From Ypsolopha sequella (lineage: Eukaryota; Arthropoda; Insecta; Lepidoptera; Ypsolophidae): 64,000 nucleotides of DNA. This document shows, piece by piece, positions 21,896-32,217 of this stretch. Positions within the stretch are counted from its first letter, which is position 1, and each line of letters begins with the position of its first letter. The stretch is taken from NCBI GenBank assembly GCA_934047225.1, contig OW204001.1:26308201-26372200 (forward strand). Reading direction: 5' to 3'. The notes beneath the pieces were generated by a model. It saw only the letters and a program-made list of their open reading frames with translations, was not told the DNA's origin and searched no databases. Both the position numbers and the translations under genes were made by a program.

Positions 21896-24032
21896 TCAGT
21901 TTTTCAGTTTATTTATTCTTCAAACAATTTACATTGTATTAGAAAAACAATCTTATAATTAACTTATTTTACAAATGTTAAAATTATAATGACATTGTAT
22001 GTATCAGGTTCTTAATTTGATGCAATGTTAATAAATAATAGAATAGAATAGAATATGATTTTATTCATCTAAAAATTACACAATAACAGAATAGGATTAC
22101 CTTGACGCCTACAAGGGTGTATGTACCGGTGCTATAGGCGCCAAGCTCTTCCCTTACAGAGTATTACATTAAAAATTAGAAGTAATATAAAATAAACGAG
22201 AATACAAAAAAAAAAAAACAACAGAGCATGCAGCTTACTTATAATAAAAACAAAAAATCAAGGGCATATGAGAGGGTGGGTCTGTGTGAAGAGTGTGGAT
22301 GAGAATGAGAGTGTGTGTGTAGGAAGAGGGTGTATGTTAGTGTATGTGTTTCCCCAGCCCTACGACCAAGGTCTTGGGATCCGTATATTTACTACTAGGG
22401 AGGGAGTGTGTGTGAGGGTGTGTTTGTGAATGTGTGGGTGAGTGTGTCAAAAATTTGATGAAAAATATTAATGTATAATGAAAAATAGTATATGAAAGTA
22501 GATGAAAAATAGTAGTAGATGAAAAATAGTAATGGTAATGGTAATAAAATGTCTATTAGTTATCAAATTTATGTCAAAAGTATAAGGTAAAGGACAAAGA
22601 TCCAGGACGTCAAGTATTGTCAAAGAAAAAATCATCCAGTGAGTACAGACATTTCGTAAGCAAGAATTTTTTTAGATTAGTTCTAAAAATAACAGTTGAG
22701 TCAATTAGCTTCAAACTTAAAGGCAACGCGTTGTAATATCTAACAGCTTGGTAGCAAGCACTGTGTTCCGCAATTTTCAACGAGGGAGGCACAGTATTGA
22801 TCCGGACATCTTTGCGCCTCGAATTTAATCTTTGTACTTTGTCATCCGGAGTTTCTAGCCTAGTAATATGTTTGGAAAAATCGGATAACAATACGTATAT
22901 GTATAAAGAAGGTACAGTTAACACACCCAGCCTAGCGAAATGATCCTTGCAAGATATCCAAGGTGGAATTCTGACTATAGTGCGTATTGCTCTTTTTTGC
23001 AATACAAACGCTTTTGTGAGGTTATACTTATAGCTGTTACCCCAAAATTTTATGCTATAACGTAGTCTGGATTCTACTAAGGCGTAATAAACTGTTAGGA
23101 GATGTTCCTGTGCCACTTCCTCTCTTAAACTTCTAAGTGCATAGCAGGCTGAACTTATGGTACTCTCTATCGCTTGTAGTTCCGGTTTCCAATTTAAGCA
23201 TGAGTCCAATCTAACGCCTAAGAATTTAACCTCATCAACTTGTGTAATAGTGATGCCATTTATTGAAATTTGCAGTGTATCATTATTTCTAGCTGTAGTT
23301 TTGAACAACATCACATTAGTTTTATTTACGTTTAATTTAAGATTGTTGCAAACAAACCATGCCTGGATAGCCAACATAGTGTCCTGTACTCTATCATTGA
23401 GATCATTTATGTTGTCAGAACTGATTACTGCATTTGTATCATCAGCAAATAGCACTATATGTATGCCAGGGACTTTGTTTTTTATGTAGTCTATCAGATC
23501 ATTGGTAAAAATTGTGAAGAGAATTGGCCCTAATATAGACCCTTGCGGTACCCCACGCGTTATCGTTCTGACATTAGATCGCGCCATATTTTCCATTCCT
23601 TTGTCTGTACATTTGATCTCTACATATTGGCTTCTATTTTTTAAGTAGCTTTCCATTAAACGCAATAAGCCTTTCCGGACACCATCATGTTCCAATTTGC
23701 CCAACAGAATGTGGTGGTCAACAGTATCAAACGCCGAGCTAAGATCTAAGAAGAGTGCCGCAACCTTCTTTTTTTCCGAAAGATATCTCACCGTATCATC
23801 GATCAAAGTTTCTACCGCATCTGCAGTACCAATACCTTTCCTGTATCCGTACTGTCTATTGTTTATTACTTTGTTCAAAGATAAATGCGTACAAAGCCTA
23901 TGTTGCAGTAGTTTCTCAAATATTTTAGATGTTGTTGGAAGAACAGAAATTTGTCTATACATTTTGGCGTCTGTTTTGGACCCTTTTTTGAAAACTGGTA
24001 TTACTTTTGCCAACTTGAGTTGTTCTGGAAAA
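21896..24032 (-). mobile_element. LINE C, 5'-truncated, inserted in BEL/Pao copy B
   Basis: The BEL sequence stops at 'gatcgatat' (21895) and resumes at 'ctgggactgc' (24035). In copy C these are joined directly, which dates this insert after the BEL element. The LINE begins inside its RT region at 'QLKLAKVIPVFKKGSK' and continues to about 22610 with 'YGYRKGIGTADAV', 'FLDLSSAFDTVDHHILL', 'GVPQGSILGPILF' and the catalytic 'LFADDTNAV'. The rest, 21896-22609, is 3' untranslated: GT-rich at 22290-22450, with 'tagaatagaatagaata' near 22045, which may be the true LINE tail. The upstream 65 codons of the longest frame belong to BEL sequence read out of frame. Confidence 0.85.
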
Positions 24033-25655
24033 ATCTGGGACTGCTTTGTGTGCTGGTACTTTTTTGGGCTTAAGGCTTGGGAGAGCATGATGGTCTGGTG
24101 GCATCTTGGGCCAAATGCAGATAGGTTCTTTGAGCCAACTGGGTGACCATCAAAGGGCATGAATTGAGAGAGACTGATCAGACATTCCTCTGCTTGCACA
24201 GTCAGCAGGGTTGAGGTTCGTGGGCACATGCCTCCACGTATTGCTAGTAGAGCTAGCAGTGATCTTAGCCACTCGATTGGCCTCGAAAGTCTGTAATGGG
24301 TGAGGTGGGGTATTGAGCCATGCCAACACTATTGTGCTGTCTGACCAGCATGTGTGTGTTTTAATGTGTATATGAGCTGACAGTTAGGCTGACACTCGAG
24401 TCATGAGCTGAGATAAAAGAGTCGTGGCTGACAACTCCAATTTCGGAATGGAGAGACGAGTCTTGATGGGTGCGACCTTGGACTTGCCAATGACTAGGTG
24501 AACATTGACATTGACATTGACATGTGGTATTGCGCTCATGAAGGTAGATAACGGCACCAAAGCCAGCCTCTGATGCGTCTGTGAACCCGTGAAGTGAGTA
24601 ACTAGACGTGGGTTTATACTTACAAATGTGTCGAGGTAAACGGAGGTTTGAGAGCTGAGGAAGATCCTCTGAAATGTGTTGCCACTCTGTGTGGACTTCT
24701 TCAGAGATAGGCTCATCCCATCCTATTTTTAGAAGACAAAGCTTCTGCTGAATATCTTTGCGCGGAAGATGACTGGAGTAACCCAGCCATTGGGGTAATG
24801 GAGAGACGCTAAGCTGTACTGAGAATGGAGCGCTTTGTTACTTGAGCATGAGTAGGCAGAGAAATGCGATAAGTGACTCATCAGTTTGAGGAATCTACTG
24901 TATTCCCAGAACCTTAATGGAATTAGAGTCGGGACTGAAGTCAAAGTCCTTGGGCATGTCGCACTGGTCATCTGGGAACCGTTCAAGTAGCTGGGGTGAG
25001 TTGAAGGTCCATTTACTGAGCTGGAAGCCACCTAGGGCGAGTAACTTGATCAGATCGTTTTGGCGCGACTGAGCAGATTCCACAGAATCTGCACCTGAGA
25101 GAATGTCGTCCACAAATATTGATTTGCGGAGAACCTGAGCAGCGTGGGGGTAGCAATGACCTTCCTCATCAGCCAATTAGAGTGGTTGCATGGTATGGGC
25201 TGGACCTTAATCCATATGTGACGGTATTAAGGGCATACGTGAGCAGAGGGTGGTCGGGTGAAGACCGCCAGAGAATGAGTTGAAAAGGTCTTTGCTCTGG
25301 GTGAATGAGGATATTTCTGAACATCATTCGGATGTCAGTGCTGAAAACTTGTGAGTGGATATAATGTCAACAATATCTTGTTGAAGAGCTGGACCTGTAT
25401 GAAGACAATCATTTTAAATTGACGCCGTTTGAGCTTTTACAACTCCCGTCAAAGACGCAGCGTAACTTTTCTGATCCTGGCTTAAATATGCCATGATGTG
25501 GGATATAGAAATGGGATTTATGAGCAAAGGTATTGGGGTGACACGGTTACATTTGTCCCAATTTCATGTAATCTGACATGAACTCTACGTATTTCGAGCG
25601 GAAGGGCGGGTTTGCTAGCAGCTTCTTCTCTAAATTGAGAAACCTGCGTAGCCTA
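24033..25655 (-). pseudogene. pol: BEL/Pao copy B, pol 5' part (RT and RNase H), truncated
   Basis: Minus-strand fragments match copy C: 'KSKVAPIKTRLSIPKLELSA' (RNase H), 'GGFQLSKWTFNSPQLLERFP' and the RT catalytic segment 'SIFVDDILSGADSVESAQ' at about 25080-25140. Frames shift several times (near 24720, 25030 and 25180). The match to copy C ends near 25655, so the protease, gag and 5' LTR are missing. Combined with 20452-21895 this is one dead element. Confidence 0.85.
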
Positions 25656-26538
25656 ACCCAAAGGAGCCCCAGGCCCAGACGCGCGAATTTGCGCGACATC
25701 TCTCTTGGTCTTTACTGTGTGAATGTGTGCGTGCGTCAAAACAAGCATGCGGCACAACTACCAGCCGTTCAGAATTTGTACTAAATACGAGTGTGTTCCG
25801 TAATACCAAAAATGATGAATGAAAACTTAATGCGTTTTAAATTTTGTTTTAATAATCTGTAATTTGATAACATAGGCTATGTTTCCGCTCGAACAATATC
25901 ATACGTTTTGTTGTTTTTAATACAAAACAAATAAGAAGAAAACGGGTAATTGACGGTGTAAAAATGTGCGAAATTAACCTATAAAATACTGTCTTAATCA
26001 GAATAACAGCATAATTTGGTTCACGAATCCACATATTTCTCTAACTGTCGTTTTTTTCGACATAAGTCACATTACGGGTCTTCTTCATGTGTAAGAAAAT
26101 AATTTGCAACAAACAAAATACTTACGTCTAAAACCACGTCTTCGTATAAAAAACACGAAATATTCAACTTTAGGGTTAAACAACCGTCCACCATGTTTGC
26201 GCTTCGAAGAAACTATTTTCGTTTTCATTCAACACACATGGGACAAATCCATCGATGTAAATCAGAATAGATTTCTAGATAAGTTACCAGAAGAATTGTA
26301 TAATCGTTTTACTCAACGTTTAATGGACAATCAAACGGTAAAATTGCATGGCACTAACGGGTTTGCCATCGACGCTTGTGAGCTAAAAACTCCGTGGCAT
26401 GTTGGTGGTGCTGTGATATACTGCACACACACTTACTTGTTTATGTATAAATCTAGGTCACTTCGTGTACGTCACGTAGAATATTGTATAAATATAAAAG
26501 TTTTAGGTCAATAAACGAATTACTATTACTGACTTCAT
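25656..26538. other. Unassigned region with one open frame of unknown nature
   Basis: A + strand frame at 26104-26514 gives 136 aa. Its middle part 'NRFLDKLPEELYNRFTQRL' looks protein-like and follows a possible acceptor at about 26265, but I do not recognise it. On the opposite strand at 26150-26195 a short ATG frame (MVDGCLTLKL...) is followed by a good donor, GTAAGTATT. Either could be a remnant of a host gene or of a retroelement LTR. No call is justified. Confidence 0.3.
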
Positions 26539-26637
26539 ACTGAGTTTATCTCAATCAACTTCCTCTCTTTATATGGCGACCCTGCAAACTGAGTTTATCT
26601 CAATCAACCTCCTCTCTTTATATGGCAACCCTGCAAA
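26539..26637 (+). repeat. 49-bp unit repeated twice, with primer-binding-site-like sequence
   Basis: The unit starting 'actgagtttatctcaatcaa' occurs at 26539 and 26588 and ends in 'tatggc(g/a)accctgca'. 'TGGCGACCCTGC' resembles the tRNA primer site that follows the 5' LTR of many retrotransposons, so this may mark the left end of a non-autonomous LTR element. Confidence 0.6.
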
Positions 26638-26682
26638 CTCAAATCGAATACTTGAAGACTGCAGACTGAAGACCTCCTGCTA

Positions 26683-26862
26683 TGTCTGAAGTAACTACAC
26701 GTCGTTCCTGATATTTATTGTCTGAAGTAACTACACGTCGTTCCTGATATTTATTGTCTGAAGTAACTACACGTCGTTCCTGATATTTATTGTCTGAAGT
26801 AACTACACGTCGTTCCTGATATTTATTGTCTGAAGTAACTACACGTCGTTCCTGATATTTAT
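26683..26862 (-). repeat. 36-bp tandem repeat, 5 copies
   Basis: The unit 'tgtctgaagtaactacacgt...' repeats five times with no visible change. The period is a multiple of 3, so the minus strand stays open and would read NKYQERRVVTSD five times. The frame has no supporting context and I do not treat it as a gene. Confidence 0.95.
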
Positions 26863-27090
26863 TCCGAGAAACACTAATAATCAGCACACGAAAGGTGACA
26901 GGAATCATGGAAGGTTCATAGATTCCAGGGTATAGCCCGGCCAGAAGAGGTGTCCAGGCTTATCCCGCCCCACTCATCGTGGATGACAATACAACGCCCG
27001 CTACAAGACGCCCACCGAGCCACAACACATCCGATGCCCTATGATGCCCCTGTGTATCACTCCGATGCCGCTACGATGCCAACATGATGC

Positions 27091-27540
27091 CCGCTACGAG
27101 ACTCCCGTCGCCGTGCCAAAGGACATGCGCTGCTGGACTTACGTCGTGCGATGTCAACATGACGACCGCTACGAGACTCCCGTCACCGCGCCACAGGACA
27201 TCGCTGCTGGACTTACGTCGTGCGATGTCAACATGACGCCTGCTACGAGACTTCCGTCGCCGCGCCACAGGACATCCGCTGCTGGACTTACGTCGTGTGA
27301 TGTCAACGTGACGACCGCTACGAGACTACCGTCACTGCGCCACAGGACATCCGCTGCTGGACTTACGTCGTGTGATGTCAACGTGACGACCGCTACGAGA
27401 CTACCGTCACTGCGCCACAGGACATCCGCTGCTGGACTTACGTCGTGCGATGTCAACATGACGCCTGCTACGAGACTTCCGTCGCCGCGGCATAGGACAT
27501 CCGCTGCTCAACTTACGTCGTGTGATTTAACCTGGAAAAT
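27091..27540 (+). repeat. 75-bp tandem repeat, about 6 copies
   Basis: The unit carries 'cgctacgagact(c/t)ccgtc' and 'ctggacttacgtcgtg' and repeats every 74-75 bp. It is GC-rich against AT-rich surroundings. The period makes both strands look open (27041-27565 + and 27169-27459 -), which explains the long frames without requiring a protein. Short GC-rich sequence of similar type leads in from about 26900. Confidence 0.9.
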
Positions 27541-27599
27541 TATCACCTTTCATCTCTCTGACTAGACTGACTATGCTACTTTATTTGTATGTATGTATT

Positions 27600-27848
27600 T
27601 ATGCATTTGTGAATGTATTAGTATGTAGTGTATTATATTAAAATATTAGGCTTGAAGAAGATTATTTTTCTTTTTGCACAAATATGATACTTGTAAATTT
27701 TTTTTTCTTTCTCCACACCATCGGTTGACTGGAAGAAATTTCTTTAAGGAATAAGTCCGCCCTTGCCTTTTATTTTTCTGTATTCTGTGTTTTATTTTAA
27801 TTTTTTTGTGCAATAAAGTGTTTATTCATTCATTCATTCATTCATTCA
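27600..27848 (+). mobile_element. 3' end of a LINE/SINE with (ATTC)n tail
   Basis: The stretch 'actggaagaaatttctttaa' followed by 'ggaataagtccgcccttgcc' resembles the 3' end shared by many lepidopteran retroposons. It ends with 'gtgcaataaagtgtttattc' and five or six ATTC repeats. The left edge is unclear. The tail directly meets the 3' end of LINE D. Confidence 0.6.
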
Positions 27849-29420
27849 TGCCCCTACGACGACGCGGCGAGGCCGAGGCCTTAGTACTTACTGATGTCCT
27901 CCTCATCGTAGTCCGACGACGGCGACCTCATGATTTGATGGACTTCTACGGCGATGAGCGCGAATATGACTCGCAAAACCCAGCTTGGTTCTAAAAGTCC
28001 GATTACAGCGACCGCAGTGTAGTTCACCGCGACCGTTGTACGTGTATGTGTATGTGGGCTTCGGACGAGTCTTGCGCTGCTGCCGGTTGGAGTCAAGGGT
28101 CTCGAGTCTGGTTTCCTCGAACTCCTTTACACGATTATGGATGACCGAGCGCCACCCAATGCGCTCGCGAGCAGCTTCCTCCCAACTGCCAGGCGGAATG
28201 CCACAGGCGGTTAGATGCCTTTTCAGGACATCTTTATAACGAAGATGCTGTCCACCGGCTTTTCGCGCTCCGTATGACAGCTGAGAGTAAAAGACTTCTT
28301 TGGGCAGTCTCGCATCTTCCATGCGTACCACATGACCGCACCACCTAAGCTGAGATTTCATCAGCATTGCTTCCATGCCGTGCATTGCTGTCCGCCTCAG
28401 AACTTCCGTATTTGGAACACGGTCCTGCCAGGTTATCCTCAGGATGTTACGAAGGCACTTCATGTGGAAAGCATCCAGTTTTGTAACGTTTTTGCTATAG
28501 AAGCACCATGTTTCGGAGGCATATAGTAATATTGGCAGGACAATTGCCTTATAGACGGCCAGCTTCGTCTTCAGTTTTAGGTCGTGCGATTTCCAGACTC
28601 TGTCATTGAGTTTGCCAAAGGCGTAAGCGGCTCTTGCAATCCGCACCGGAATCTCAGTGTCCAGACGGTTGTCATTTCTGATCTCAGTTCCAAGGTAGCG
28701 GAAGTGAGATACCACGTCTAAGACACGCTCGCCCAGGAAAACGTTGGGTGTTTCTGAAGGGTTCCCCCGCGGTGGTTGTACCAGTACCTGAGTCTTGGAA
28801 GCGCTGATTGTTAAGCCGAATTTTTCGCAAGAGGCATGAAAATGGTCCAGATAAGTTTGGAGTTTGCTATGACTATCGGCCATGAAGCAAGCATCATCCG
28901 CGTATAGAGCATCCAGAATGCGAAGCTGGTGACATTTTCCTTTTGCCCGGAATCTTGACAAGTCGAAGACTCCCTTGTCGGTGCGTACAGTGACGGAGAT
29001 GGGATCGTCACAGTGCTGGATAGCATCTGAAATAACAGCTCCGAAGAAAATCCCGAAGAGTGTTGGAGCCATTACGCAGCCCTGTTTGACGCCGCACGTC
29101 ACCGGAAACCCCTCATAAAGGCTGTCATCGAACTGCACTCTTCCCAGCATGGGGTCGTGAAATTGACGAATGATATTTACAAACTTCGAAGGGCAGCCAG
29201 ATCGCCTTAAGACTTCCCAAAGAGCCTCCCGGGGCACACGGTCAAATGCTTTTTCAAGGTCAATAAAGCAGAGATATAACGGTTGTTGCAGTTGTTCTAA
29301 GGACTTTTCTTGTATCTGTTTGACGACAAATAACGCGTCAATAGTTCCCCTGTTAGGCCGGAAACCACATTGGCTCTCGGGTAAAATATTTTCGGATAGT
29401 GCACTAAGTCGTGAATTTAT
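27849..29420 (-). pseudogene. LINE D, 3' half: reverse transcriptase with C2H2 finger
   Basis: A minus-strand frame (27903-29237, extended to about 29420) encodes the RT of a non-LTR element. 'FIDLEKAFDRVPREALWEV', 'GVKQGCVMAPTLF', the catalytic 'ALYADDACFMAD', 'HFRYLGTEI' and 'SETWCFYSKNV' are all present, followed by a C-terminal finger with spacing C-x2-C-x12-H-x3-H. The frame from 29237 up to 29420 continues with 'PESQCGFRPNRGT'. It stops where LINE B is inserted, and the missing upstream part lies at 46575-47655. This half shows no stop, so the element may have been intact here when it was split. Confidence 0.9.
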
Positions 29421-29499
29421 CGTGTGTGTGTGTGTGTGTGAACACGAATAGACCTACTAACAGAACCTCCGTCTGTTTTTATTTATAACGTAGTAAAAA

Positions 29500-30403
29500 A
29501 TGTCGAATTCAGAGTTAAGTGACTTACAAAAAGCTATAAAAAGTGCTGTGGCTCCTCTGGAAGCAAAATTGACGAGTTATTCACGATTATAAGTGCATTA
29601 AAAGCGGAAATTGCAGTGACCAAGACCGTTAAAAATAGTGAGGGAGGAGGACATTTGACACGTAAGCCACGAATTTCGGCTATCCTGACTGATCAACGAC
29701 AAGTGCCGGCCAATAAGGCCGCGCCGCGGTCTGCTGCACCCGCTACAGCGACCAACCAGCGTGAAGAACGCCGACTCAAACGCGCCCAAACCGGACCTGC
29801 TAATGACACGAAAACACGCACACAGGCTCAAAAAAAGACAAATGTAACGCCGGTACCGAAGTCGACACAAGAAAAGGAGAAAAAATCTGAAGCAATCGCC
29901 GACATACCGAAATCGATGATCACCACAAATGATGTTACAGCGTTGACCACCACTACCAGCTGCACGCCCCCGTACCACAGCCGCCTCACCCCGCGCGTGA
30001 CAACATACTCCCAAAAACCGAAGATGAGAATGATAGATGGACAACTGTTCAATCAAAACATGCACGTCAATCTCGTCAAAATCGTCAACGACGATAGGTT
30101 ATTGTTGGTACAGGTAGACTTGATGCTAATATCCAAACTGTCGAGCAGCTCAGGTATATTCAAGCGTGGTCTTTCAAGCCAGACACGACGTCAGAAGTAG
30201 TAGTCAAATTTTTAAACAACGTCTACGAATCGAAAGAATACACGGTAGAAAAGCGCGACATAAAAACACAAAGGCATGCCTCTTTCCTTATCGGCATCCC
30301 CGTATCACAGTTCGACACATTAACTGATCCCGCGATTTGGCCATCCGGAGTTAGGTTTGTGGATTGGTTTCCCGTGCGTCCTCGCACACAGCGGGGCCAG
30401 TAA
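29500..30403 (+). pseudogene. LINE B ORF1, frame-broken
   Basis: ORF1 proteins of LINEs bind the element RNA. The ATG at 29500 starts 'MSNSELSDLQKAIKSAV', but a frame break near 29575 follows. The middle (29616-30110) is rich in Lys, Arg, Thr and Pro, and another break follows near 30110. The C-terminal part reads 'KFLNNVYESKEYTVEKRD ... HASFLIGIPVSQFDTLTD' and ends at TAA 30401-30403 after 'FVDWFPVRPRT', which is typical of the conserved ORF1 end in lepidopteran LINEs. Confidence 0.75.
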
Positions 30404-30639
30404 CGTTATTTCCACTACTACACTGCATCCTAATCTTGAAGTCGATGTACATTCTACGATTAGATTTGTATCATCCAACTCCCATGATAATCAAAATGCG
30501 ACTGTCGCTTCACCTCCGTGCGCCACCGAGAACCCAGCGCCGGCCGCACGAGCAGCTTACGGCCGAACCGGTCTCCCTGCCCCGCACGTCCCCGCACCGA
30601 TCTGCCGACGCCCGACACGCGTATGTAAACAAACGACAG

Positions 30640-30961
30640 CTTCATCGCATTCATTGCAAATATGTCACCAAAACATACGTTCTCTGGACAAAAAAACACA
30701 GAAAATCGAAGTTCTTTTGCAAAGTGATCTAAGTTGTGATGTACTAGCCCTAACTGAGCACTGGCTCACGTCTGATAGGATAAAATGTATCGATATTCAT
30801 GACTTCACCTTGATATCTAGCTATTGTAGGGATGCCAAAGAACATGGGGGATCCTGTTTATATGTTAAGGATAACATCAAATGTATTGAGAATAGGGAGC
30901 TGACGTCGTTATTTGAGAAATGGTATTGCAAGATATCTGCCGTCAAGTTAATAGATTATAA
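30640..30961 (+). pseudogene. LINE B ORF2, N-terminal part of the endonuclease
   Basis: The AP-endonuclease-like domain begins at 'LQICHQNIRSLDKK', with the conserved asparagine in 'HQNIRSL' and glutamate in 'ALTEHWL'. It runs through 'YCRDAKEHGGSCLYVKD' to 'VKLIDYN' at 30961, where the Ty3 element interrupts. The next 31 bases of the domain are at 38230-38260, and the remainder starts at 43264. The open frame that appears to continue past 30961 is LTR sequence read by chance. Confidence 0.85.
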
Positions 30962-31222
30962 TGAAAAGAAACTACTTTATCTGGTCACTCAAATATATTC
31001 TTCACTAGTTAGGAACAACAGTTCACCACGAAGTCAAGCAGGAAAAAGAGGGCCCGCTACCTCTTCCACCGATTTTTATATCACTCCTCCGTTCTCCAAA
31101 AATGCCGGGAAGAGCTAGTCGGCCAATCAGATTGAAGAGCCAATCCGAGACGTCCACCAGTGACAGCACGGTGTTGCTAGTATAAAAATATACTAAAATT
31201 TTAAAACTCGATCATCATGACA
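30962..31222 (-). repeat. 3' LTR of the Ty3/gypsy element
   Basis: Identical to 37965-38225 apart from 'cttccaccg' against 'cttccactg'. Ends are TG...CA. It contains two CCAAT boxes in 'ggccaatcag' and 'agccaatccg' and a 'tataaaaatata' stretch. Confidence 0.95.
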
Positions 31223-32217
31223 TTCGGCCATCGGACACCGTGCTACCTCCTGGTGCACGGAGCAATTAACATACAACACTTGAAACAATTACACTACACT
31301 CAATTAATATACAACAACACTTCAATTACTCCTATTTCTAATAAAATATGAACTAAGATAATTACAATGTGTTCACAAAATCCACATGATATGCTTTATA
31401 TTATTGGCATTCAGGCAAAATTTTACTATTGACTATGCCACACATCTTTATTATTATATTTCTATCTCTTGGGGATGTCTGCGTGTCGCAGATGAAACAC
31501 ACCGTCCAATTTTATGTTCCTAGGTTCAATCAGCTGGCCCGGGCATTGATAGACCAATCAGTCAGGATATTCTCTTATTTAATATATGTAGCCAAAATTG
31601 TTATACTTACTCATATACAAATTACACAACCATTATACTCACATACACATTTACACATTAAATAAACAATAATTGTCCACTCTCGATGGAATTCGTGCGG
31701 CTCTCTGCAGGTGACGACAGAATAACAGCGTCGCAGATTTCGGTTTGCGGCATTATGCTGAGTCGGAGCCTTTTTCTCTTTGCCGCGACACTCATACCAC
31801 TAGGATAAATTTAAGTTACTTTCTTTTTGTGTTTTAACTTTATTTAATTTTTGTTTTCTTTTATTTAAGTTCTACTTTGTTTTTTGTATGTATGTGTCGT
31901 GTTTTTGGGAAATAAATGTTACATCTATCTATCTATCTCTATCACTTTGATTTTCAACATTCATGATGGGTAAAGTTATGATTACACTGAATTATTTATA
32001 TTTATATCAAGTCTTAGCTAGGATACATTTAGCTAGTTGATTTATCTCTGTTTAATTTACTTACTGAGCTATGAAATTAACATATTTGTATATTTTTGCA
32101 AAAAGATGTTTTCTGTTACATTGTTTTGAGATAATTCCATTAATAATATTTATCAATCATGACATGACTTTCGGTCATTCTAAAATTTTAATTATCAGGA
32201 TACTACTAAAATTTAAT
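31223..32217. other. Non-coding segment between pol and the 3' LTR
   Basis: About 1 kb without an env-like frame. Around 31680-31945 a retroposon-like piece ends in 'aataaatgttacatctatct' with ATCT repeats, so a small insert is likely. The bases TGTCATGAT (minus strand) occur both at the LTR edge and near 32160, so a larger insert or a partial duplication at the LTR border is possible. No clear polypurine tract is seen next to the LTR. Confidence 0.5.

Noticed and set aside
22610..24229. One 539-aa protein as a single gene
   Set aside because: The first ~65 codons are BEL/Pao sequence in the wrong frame fused to a 5'-truncated LINE. Copy C shows the BEL sequence without the LINE.
26639..26908. 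Repeat protein NKYQERRVVTSD x5 on the minus strand
   Set aside because: It arises from a 36-bp tandem repeat, a multiple of three. Nothing around it supports translation.
27041..27565. 174-aa repetitive protein on the + strand (and a 96-aa one on the - strand)
   Set aside because: A 75-bp tandem repeat without stops stays open on both strands. There is no promoter, splice or family evidence for a protein.
30962..31118. Continuation of the LINE B endonuclease frame past 30961
   Set aside because: From 30962 on the sequence is the Ty3 LTR, also found at 37965-38225. The frame stays open there by chance.
31223..32217. An env-like gene making the Ty3 element a retrovirus
   Set aside because: No frame of adequate length, signal peptide or membrane segment is present; the longest frame is 78 codons without motifs.
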